64,000 nt of DNA from Przewalskia tangutica (taxonomy: Eukaryota; Streptophyta; Magnoliopsida; Solanales; Solanaceae): assembly GCA_029844215.1 (NCBI GenBank), contig CM056734.1:19478501-19542500 (forward strand). The letters run 5' to 3'. Made by a program: the position numbers and the translations under genes. Each line of letters opens with the position of its first letter. Position 1 is the stretch's first letter. The notes beneath the pieces were generated by a model. It had not been told where the DNA came from and did not search any database. It was given only the letters and a program-made list of their open reading frames with translations. This document shows positions 58,001 to 64,000 of the stretch, piece after piece.

Positions 58001-58117
58001 TTTCGTATTCCGACAAATTCCAAAATTCCGATAAATTTTTACTCGTCTCTAATCTTAACATCTTTTTGTTCTTACGAACGTTCTTATAAACATATCCTGA
58101 AATTCCGGGGTGTAACA
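55029..58117 (-). repeat. 5' LTR of element H
   Basis: A 3089-bp LTR, partner of 48092-51189. Most differences lie in the first 500 bases, where the partner's CAG/CTG sites appear here as CG or CGA/TCG. It is followed by TSD tattg and then the RT region of element J. Confidence 0.93.
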
Positions 58118-58122
58118 TATTG

Positions 58123-58960
58123 ATCATAACATTGAACTAGAACCAGGTTCTATGGTGTCGGCTCAAGCACCATACGTTATGGCTCCTAAGGAATTGGTAT
58201 AATTGAGGAGACAACTCAACAACTTGTTAGAGTCAGGACTCATTCAACCATCCAAAGCTCCTTACGGTGCCCCCGTATTATTCCAAAAGAAGCAAGATGG
58301 AACGATGCGGATGTGTGTTGATTATACGCATTGAACGAGGTTACAATAAAGAACAAGTATCATGTTCCCTTGGTACAAGACATTATGGATCGACTTAGTC
58401 AAGCCCGATGGTTTACTAAATTGGATCTAAGAGCCGGATATTGGCAAGTGATGGTTGCGGAAGGAGATGAGCCAAAGACTACTTATGTGACAAGATATGG
58501 GGCTTACGAGTTCCTTGTAATGTCGTTCGAGTTGACAAATTCACCCGCGGCGTTTTTCAACCTCATGAATAATGTGTTATTCGGGTACTTGGACGACTTC
58601 GTCATAGTGTACTTGGATGATATTATCATCTATAGCCGAACATTGGAAGAACATGATCTAGAGAAGGTGTTGTCACGTCTCTGAGAATACCAACTATATG
58701 TCAAGATGGAGAAGTGTGAGTTTGCCAAGGAGAAAATTAAATTCCTTGGCCACTTGGTGAGCCAAAATCAAGTGTGGATGGATCTAAAAAAGGTGCAAGC
58801 TATTGTGGATTGGGAAGCACCAAATGGAGTGAAGGGACTACGGTCATTCTTGGGATTGGCAAACTATTACCGCAAGTTTATTGCGAGTTATTCACGATAG
58901 GAGGAAGCACTTACAGACTTATTGAAGAAGGACGTGAAGTGGAATTGATCGGAGAAGTGT
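58123..58960 (+). pseudogene. pol: Element J reverse transcriptase
   Basis: It starts upstream as PKELV, a stop, then LRRQLNNLLESGLIQPSKAP and MRMCVDYT. The frame 58331-58684 reads NEVTIKNKYHVPLVQDIMDR, WFTKLDLRAGYWQV and FVIVYLDDIIIYSR with an intact YLDD active site, then after a stop 58706-58900 reads KCEFAKEKIKFLGHLVSQNQ and LRSFLGLANYYRKFI. Breaks: a stop for Glu/Gln after PKELV, a missing base at about 58331 (the RALN of relatives is lost) and a stop at 58682. The RT palm is complete, but gag and protease are absent upstream. Confidence 0.88.
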
Positions 58961-59640
58961 GAAGGGGCATTTCAAGCTTTGAAGAGTGTCATTGCTTCGG
59001 AACCAATATTGAAATTGTCGGACTTTGGTATGCCATTTGAAGTGTATACGGATGCTTCCGACAAGGTGGTTAGAGGTGTGTTGGTTCAAGAAGGTCATCC
59101 TATTGCATTCGAAAGTCGTGAGTTGAATGATGCTGAGCAAAGGTACACGACACATGAAAAAAAGATGGTTGTGGTTGTTCATTTCTTGCAAATATGGAGA
59201 GTATATTTGTTGGGGACAAAGTTTGTGGTGAAGACGGATAATGTGGCAAATTCTCTCTTTAAAACACAAAAGAAGTTGAGTCTGAAGCAAGCTCGATGGC
59301 AAGAGTTCCTTGTCGAATAGGATTTTGTGTGGGAGCACAAACCAGGGAAGCACAACCAAGTTGTGGATGCTCTAAGTCGAAAAAATGTAGTTGCGGCAGT
59401 GTATTCAATTACAAACCTTGAGTCAAATTTTATGAAGAATATTAGACTCTGTGCGGCGAATGACACATTGTACGTGAAAACAATGGATCTAGTCTGAAAG
59501 GGGATAATATGACGGTATTGGATCGAAGACGATCTACTCCATTTTAAGGGGGGAGATTCATGGTACCACAAGGTGGTAATGTGCGTCATGAATTGATGAT
59601 AAAAGTACATGATACTACAATATATACAAATCAAGTGCCA
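58961..59640 (+). pseudogene. pol: Element J RNase H and start of integrase
   Basis: The frame 58979-59320 reads KLSDFGMPFEVYTDASDKVV with the RNase H Asp, HPIAFESRELNDAEQRYTTH and VYLLGTKFVVKTDNVANSLF; a TAG at 59320 replaces the next codon and the text continues FVWEHKPGKHNQVVDALSRK. A degraded connection and part of the integrase zinc finger follow (GNVRHELMIKVHDT, about 59566-59607). The sequence then jumps to the integrase C-terminal linker, so the DDE catalytic core is deleted. Confidence 0.84.
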
Positions 59641-60353
59641 CGGAGATGAGTCTTTTTGAGATCGTATTGGGCAGACAACCGATGACCCCCTTAGATGTGA
59701 CGAAACAAAAGAACCAAGGGAGGTGTCCTGCCGCATATCGACAAGCACGGGACAAACATGAGATGTTTGCGGAGGCTCAAGATAGCTTGAGGAAGGCCCA
59801 AAATCGCATGAAAAAGTATGTGGATCAACACTGAAGAGCTTTGGAGTTCAGTGTTGGTGATAAGGTGTTATTGAAGCTTACTCCCCAAATTTGGAAGCAA
59901 ATAGTGAGCAAGCATAGACACCGATGATTGGTTCCGCGATATGACATATCATTTGAAGTCGTCCAAAAGATAGGCGAGATAGCTTATCGTTTGAAATTGC
60001 CCGAAAGGTTGAAATTGCATCCCACATTCTATGTAAGTTTTCTCAAACCATTTTATGAGGATACGGGTGATGCGGATAAAGTGCAATCAGAAAGAGCCCC
60101 GGTAGTGGAGCATACACAATTTGAGGGTGAGATTGAGAAGATCCTAGATCACCGAGTTCTTGGTATGAGTGTGAAGAATCGGATGACCGAGTTCTTGGTA
60201 TGAGTGTGAAGAATCGGAGGACCGAGTTCTTGATATATTGGAAGGGTCGACAGGAGGAGGATGCCACTTGGGAGAAGGGTACTTCACTTTGGCAATTCGA
60301 GAAGTACATTAAAGAGTACTTCAAAAGTAATTCGACGAGAGGTGCGGGTGGTT
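59641..60353 (+). pseudogene. pol: Element J integrase C-terminus with chromodomain
   Basis: The frame 59646-59834 reads SLFEIVLGRQPMTPLDVTKQ and AQDSLRKAQNRMKKYVDQH, then a TGA where relatives have Arg. FSVGDKVLLKLTPQIWKQIV follows, and the frame from 59928 reads RYDISFEVVQKIGEIAYRLK and HPTFYVSFLKPF. The chromodomain begins EIEKILDHRVLGMSVKN (about 60130-60180) and ends YWKGRQEEDATWEKG...WQFEKYIKEYF. A 35-bp tandem duplication (60151-60185 and 60186-60220) puts the second half out of frame. The chromodomain would bind methylated histone H3 in related elements. Confidence 0.88.
60151..60220 (+). repeat. 35-bp tandem duplication inside the chromodomain of J
   Basis: accgagttcttggtatgagt begins both units (60151 and 60186), each 35 bases long. 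Since 35 is not a multiple of three, the second unit shifts the frame and creates the TGA at 60201-60203. A third partial unit, accgagttcttg (60221), is the original continuation. Confidence 0.93.
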
Positions 60354-61567
60354 TGTCACACCCGTGACTTGGCTCTAGGAAGCCGGAAGACACGACGGGC
60401 AATGATTAATGCATTGTTCCTTGATGTTGTATAATGCGAGTGAGGTATTAAGTGGAAACAATGTGGTAATACAAAAGGGTGAGACATCCGAGTGAGGGAG
60501 GGTCTCAAAATGAGGAACGTCTGGTTGATATACCATTCGAAGGATAAGCAAAGAGTAAAGATATGTGAAACAACACAAAGACATTCGGTCGAAGGAATTG
60601 GCTAAGTATTTAGCTAAGTGAAGTGTGCGAAGCACATGCGGGAAGTCATGTAAGGAGCATGGGGTCGATGACACGTGTAATGCATACTAGAGACTCATGT
60701 GAGAAGCACATGAGGATTGAACGAGTCAACAAGAACAATATAAGAACACGGATAGACATTTGCCCAAGTCTTGGGCGTTTGACCAAGATCCGAGAATTAA
60801 GAAGAATATGCGGGAAGGTTGTGAGCAACATTATCAGCTCACATAAGACCGTTGGAACACATAGTGAGTAAACTAAAAAATGGGTAGAAGTAATTACTAC
60901 ATGCTAAGGTAATTACTTCCGGTTTTAAGAGTTACTTAACAAACGTGAAGATACATGTCTGAGTAGAGGTGTTCATGGCTTGTCATGTTCATACGAGATC
61001 AAAGAATGGTGCGGGTCATGATCCAAGTGTTGCGGGTCATCCAGAGACCATGCGGGACCCACGGGTACAGATGGCACGTTCCTAAGAGCTGGAGAGTTGG
61101 TACTTGGCGTGGAGGCAAAGTAACAACGTGATCGAGAAGTGCAAGTGAGTGTGTTGTGTTGTGGGGAATGTGTATTACCCCATTACCGAAGGTACGGGTC
61201 GTGTATAGGACATGTGTGAATGTCATCCCTTATTGTAAGGCTTATGCCATCTCCTCCCCTTGTTATTTATAGTCTTAGGTGTAGACTATAAGAGGATATC
61301 CGATATTGAGTGTTAGAGTTGACAAACACTAAATGTACAAAGTATAAGAATCATTTATTTATTGTGGAGAATAAGATAAAGGTTGGGCGTTTTGTTAGCC
61401 CGTAAATATTGTTGTGTTATTGTTCTTTTATTCCCTAATTTCTTTGAAAGTGTTCAACGTATAGAGAGGAGAGTGAAAAGAAAACCGGCTTGGATTAGTT
61501 GTGTTCTAACTGTCGAGCACCACCATTATAAGGCAAAAAATTATAGGACCTTACGGGTGGTGTGACA
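60354..61567 (+). repeat. 3' LTR of element J
   Basis: 1214 bp, tgtcacacccg to ggtggtgtgaca, partner of 46843-48052. It is preceded by a purine-rich stretch (cgagaggtgcgggtggtt, 60336-60353) serving as polypurine tract. Confidence 0.92.
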
Positions 61568-61776
61568 CCTATCGTCCTGCAATCGGAAAAATATACACCG
61601 TTCCACACACCCCATAAACCAAACAAAAATAAAAGAAATAACCAAACACTCCCATTAATTTACGGGAACTTTGCTGAGCTTATGATTCGGAGGTTCAGTC
61701 CAAACTTTGGTGCGTTCAGCACTTTTTCTATGCCTTTCCATTTCTTGTGCATTTGAATCTCCGTCGTTCTCGACAT
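61568..61776 (-). pseudogene. 5' end of an unrecognised host gene: exon 1, intron, start of exon 2
   Basis: On the minus strand the first ATG downstream of a TATA box is at 61776-61774. It opens 37 codons beginning MSRTTEIQMHKKWKGIEKVL and ending SSAKFP before a TAA. The last codon can be avoided by splicing: GTAAAT at 61663-61658 is a donor, and after a T-rich run the acceptor TTGCAG ends at 61577, giving an 87-bp intron of typical plant size. Exon 2 begins GACGATAGG and is cut by element J; it continues in frame for about 16 bases at 46827-46842 before hAT3. The peptide is basic and could be an N-terminal targeting region. I do not recognise the protein. Either a small pseudogene or a displaced promoter/exon fragment is possible. 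Confidence 0.5.
61577..61663 (-). other. Putative 87-bp intron of the host gene fragment
   Basis: GT...AG borders (GTAAAT donor, TTGCAG acceptor), a T-rich body (tatttcttttatttttgttt) and a length within the plant range. Confidence 0.45.
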
Positions 61777-61933
61777 TGTTCTTTCGAATCTCTTAGAAGA
61801 AATGGAACCTCAATTATCCCTATTATGATTTATGACTAACTTTTATCGAGATTGAATGCTTGGAGTTCAGTGAAAGGCTGTGGAATGTGGAAATTGAAAA
61901 CTGGAGAGAGTGAATGGCGGGGCACGTTTATAA
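61777..61933 (-). promoter_or_regulatory. TATA box and 5' UTR of the host gene fragment
   Basis: TTATAAA on the minus strand (61927-61933) lies about 150 bases before the ATG at 61776. The interval contains no other ATG on that strand and has a CT/A-rich 5' UTR character (cactctctccagttttcaat). This supports 61776 as the translation start. Confidence 0.5.
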
Positions 61934-62485
61934 GGTGAGGTGTGCGCGTCTGAACGGTGGAAGGAGCAGAGTTTCATAAATGAGAATTGCTTTAGGGCTC
62001 AGACCGTCATTAGTATGGATCGGATGACCACTTTTGTCTTTGCCCCTAATTTTTAAGCTAAAAAGTCATGAAATTGTGTTAACCATCATATAATTTGGCT
62101 TATTTTGAATTATTTTAGTTTAAAAAGATTTTGATATTTATCAAATAAGTACTTAAATTACTAGTTTGACTAGCTTTTAAGTTATTCAATGAAGTATAGA
62201 TATATCAAAGTATAAAAATTGTGACTCGTTTTGTGATAACTATGACGCGCATATTATTTTTGAAATAAATAAATAAATTATGACAAAATTGAAAAAACAA
62301 TAGTAAACATACATTGTTTGTGAAAAATAGTCGGATGATCCTTTTCTAAACCATTTATTAATATTTAGCTATTGTCTAAAATGTAACTGAAAAATAGTTA
62401 TTTTTTACTGTGAGAATAAAGTTGAACAAAAATGCTCCTGGTTAAAGCACGAAATATTTCAGCACCCTAGTTCCAAACTTTTGAC
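61934..62485. other. Non-coding, A/T-rich sequence upstream of the gene fragment
   Basis: About 550 bases without homology to the repeats in this window and without a supportable gene. The first 60 bases next to the TATA box (GC-richer, with tgtgcgcgtctgaacggtgg) would be the proximal promoter of the minus-strand gene; the rest is A/T-rich intergenic sequence up to the hAT2 terminus. Confidence 0.5.
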
Positions 62486-62505
62486 TAGGGCTGAGCCAAC
62501 GGGGC
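62486..62505 (-). repeat. hAT2 terminal inverted repeat (3' end)
   Basis: TAGGGCTGAGCCAACGGGGC. Compared with the hAT1 ends the first nine bases are conserved (TAGGGCTGG/TAGGGCTGA) and the rest diverges into C-rich text. Confidence 0.8.
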
Positions 62506-62872
62506 GGGGTCGGGGCGGGTCTGGCGGGGCAGGGGGTAGGGTGGGGTCGGGGCTGGCGGGGTCTGCCTCTGCCCCGTCCCGGTACCGATGTGGCGGGGGT
62601 GGGGTCGGTGGGATCGGGGTGGGGTCATTTTTTTTGCATTTAAATTAAATAAATAACACAAAACAAGATAATTTAATAAAAACATCTCAAGGCTGTTTTT
62701 TGCATCTTATATTATTCGAATAGAAGTATGATTTTTTTTTTTGTAATACAATTTTAAAATTGCAACTTCGTGATATTGAAAGTTGCAAATAAATAACATA
62801 GTAAAATTACAATTAAAAGAATTACATTTTAAGAAACATATTTTATAGTTTCTTTATAATTTATTGTGGTTC

Positions 62873-63165
62873 TTAGGTTGAAATTGGTATATCTTGGTCA
62901 AATTGGTCGACGTCGCTTGCACATCCGTCGGATAAGATTTCGTTGTAGTTGTAGTCTTCATCTTCGTTGATCTCCGATTGGCCGCACCTCCTACGCTCCG
63001 CACGAATCCAGTTTCTGAATAGAACTGCAATCTCTAATGAGTCTCCTGTCAATGAATGTATGTGCTCCCCTATTTGAAATCTTCCCGCAGAAGACGCGCT
63101 TTCGGACGCTTGAATGTTCAACACATCTCGAGTCATCTTTGCTAGTGTAGAAAACTCTTCTCATT
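62873..63165 (-). pseudogene. hAT2 transposase C-terminus (hAT dimerisation region)
   Basis: The frame 62873-63136 reads MTRDVLNIQASESASSAGRF then QIGEHIHSLTGDSLEIAVLF, RNWIRAERRRCGQSEINEDE and an acidic tail. It keeps the ASE-SA-S-AGR signature of the hATC domain in one frame, which hAT1 has lost. The usual start of this domain (LSxxARDVL) is represented by MTRDVLNIQ. It ends at a stop after DQDIPIST, two codons into a tail that in hAT1 continues to EEPHEIIKKLEKIF. Confidence 0.86.
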
Positions 63166-64000
63166 CTCCCTCCAGTATTTTAGCAAGTATTCACGTCCCT
63201 CTTCATTTTCAATGCTTCGTACGGTACAACACTCTGCAAAACAAAAACATCAAACTCGTTAATTTGGTTAGAAATATTACCACTAAACATCTCTGTCTGT
63301 CTGAGGCTTTGAATACTAGCGCAGAAACAACATGTCGTTTTTGAGGTTGTGTTGAAGAAGAAGATGGTGGTGGAAGTCGGTCGGTTGCTAGCATTTTCTT
63401 GTTGGTAATGTGTATATACTTTTTTACATTCATCTTGAATGCTAGACAACACTTCTTCTCTAGCTTTTTCAATAAGTGGTGGGTCATTTAAATTTTTAGG
63501 AGTTGGAGGTGGAAGTGTATCTATGCAATCATAAATAGTTTCAATAAGATTTTTACAACTGTCTATTTTAATAGACGGATTTAATACAACACTAATAAAA
63601 AATAGTGAGGGAATAGGAATATTTTTTTTTCATTTTTAGAAACATTTTTTTAATAGGTGCCTTATAAACTGATTTTGCCATATATTCACTAAGTAATATA
63701 AATATTAGAGATATATAAAATAACATTGATGAAATAATAGGATAATAAATACCGTAAAATTCTTTAGTAGCTAGATAAAATTTCTCTAAAAATGTATTAA
63801 GTTCTAAAATTGTATTCCAATCGGAATCTATAAGCATATCATTAGGATTTCGATTACGGGCGTTAAAAATTTGGGTTATAGGTTGTCTATACTCATAAGC
63901 AACACATAGTTGGTTGTATAAAAAATTACATCTAGTGCATACTTCTTCAGGAACTTTTCTGTAAGGTAGACCACAATCGTGACAAGTTTTTTTATATTAT
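63166..64000 (-). pseudogene. hAT2 transposase, middle part (runs off window)
   Basis: Frame 63180-63452 reads SSIQDECKKVYTHYQQENAS, matching NSVEDECKKVYRHYQQESAS of hAT1, and INEFDVFVLQSVVPYEALK. Frame 63592-63837 reads DSDWNTILELNTFLEKFYLA and YYPIISSMLFYISLIFILLS, the end of the insertion domain. Towards 64000 the text corresponds to VPTRWNSLYDQL and the zinc-ligand-like C-H of hAT1. Small shifts at about 63470 and 63590 break the reading. The N-terminal BED domain would lie outside the window. Confidence 0.82.

Larger units (their letters stand above)
48092..58117 (-). mobile_element. Element H: Ty3/Gypsy retrotransposon, minus strand, inside J
   Basis: LTRs at 48092-51189 (3') and 55029-58117 (5'), with a perfect TSD tattg at 48087-48091 and 58118-58122. 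The interior is 3.84 kb against about 4.94 kb in element C and is strongly degraded: leader and PBS at the right end, then eroded gag/PR, RT, RNase H and integrase towards the left. The LTR copies are nearly identical, indicating a recent insertion, in contrast to the decayed interior. LTRs share conserved blocks with A-G but form their own group. Confidence 0.92.
46843..61567 (+). mobile_element. Element J: deleted chromovirus with nested element H
   Basis: 1.2-kb LTRs at 46843-48052 and 60354-61567 (tgtcacacccg to ggtggtgtgaca), with flanks cctac (46838-46842) and cctat (61568-61572), a TSD with one mismatch. The interior starts with a PBS-like site and passes almost at once into RT, so gag and protease are missing. 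RT, RNase H, an integrase C-terminus and a true chromodomain follow at 58123-60353; the integrase core is also missing. Its LTRs are unrelated to those of A-H. Clade is chromovirus, possibly Reina- or Galadriel-like (inference). Confidence 0.9.
62486..64000 (-). mobile_element. hAT2: hAT transposon, 3' part in window
   Basis: It begins tagggctgagccaacggggc, a terminal inverted repeat related to that of hAT1, preceded by cttttgac (62478-62485), the expected 8-bp TSD. A C/G-rich subterminal block (62510-62630) follows, then a transposase gene on the minus strand in the same order as hAT1, running off the window edge at the insertion-domain region that matches about 7510 of hAT1. It is less eroded than hAT1. 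Confidence 0.9.

Noticed and set aside
57874..58123. Overlapping open frames on both strands at the H LTR end
   Set aside because: They repeat at 50990-51313 in the partner LTR and are LTR text with chance openness.

Overview
This window looks like heterochromatic, repeat-rich plant nuclear DNA, probably from a eudicot. The Ty3/Gypsy polyprotein fragments and the PBS-adjacent LTR ends look Solanaceae-like to me, but that is from memory and unverified. Almost everything is transposable element, stacked by repeated insertion. I traced the stack by matching LTR ends (TG...CA), target-site duplications (TSDs) and re-joined coding frames. Element names (A, B, C, D, E, F, G, H, J, L0, hAT1-3) are mine.

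Left nest (1-35084). LTR G (32801-35060, 5' part off-window) is interrupted by element D (integrase end 29124-29600, 3' LTR 29775-32800). D's integrase is interrupted by a minus-strand LTR, L0 (1-743 and 27740-29121). L0 is interrupted by element A (744-27739, TSD attaa on both sides). A's gag is interrupted twice: by solo LTR B (3973-10738, TSD atcag), which carries transposon hAT1 (5780-9234, 8-bp TSD atttaaag), and by the minus-strand element C (11393-21351).

Middle (35085-46826). A 5'-terminal fragment of another hAT (hAT3, minus strand) is split by element E (35374-46688). E carries solo LTR F (38889-42437). E has lost its reverse-transcriptase active site and its integrase/3' LTR junction.

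Right nest (46827-61567). Element J (1.2-kb LTRs, chromodomain integrase) is inserted with near-matching TSDs cctac/cctat. Inside J is minus-strand element H (48092-58117, TSD tattg).

Right edge (61568-64000). This is the only apparent non-transposon sequence: a minus-strand promoter, 5' UTR, first exon and short intron of an unrecognised gene, whose second exon is cut by J and hAT3. Beyond it lies the 3' part of another hAT (hAT2).

Nearly every coding region is broken by stops, frameshifts or deletions, so no element here looks autonomous as written. Many breaks may be sequence artefacts: near-identical LTR pairs differ by a recurrent CAG to CG(A) change and by clustered differences in GC-rich tracts. 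The most notable signals outside coding regions are a leader stem-loop with a GTGCAC palindromic apex in four elements, two LTR hairpins whose stems co-vary between families, a shared GTACG/CGTAC dyad, and an array of Pol III B-box-like motifs in LTR D.
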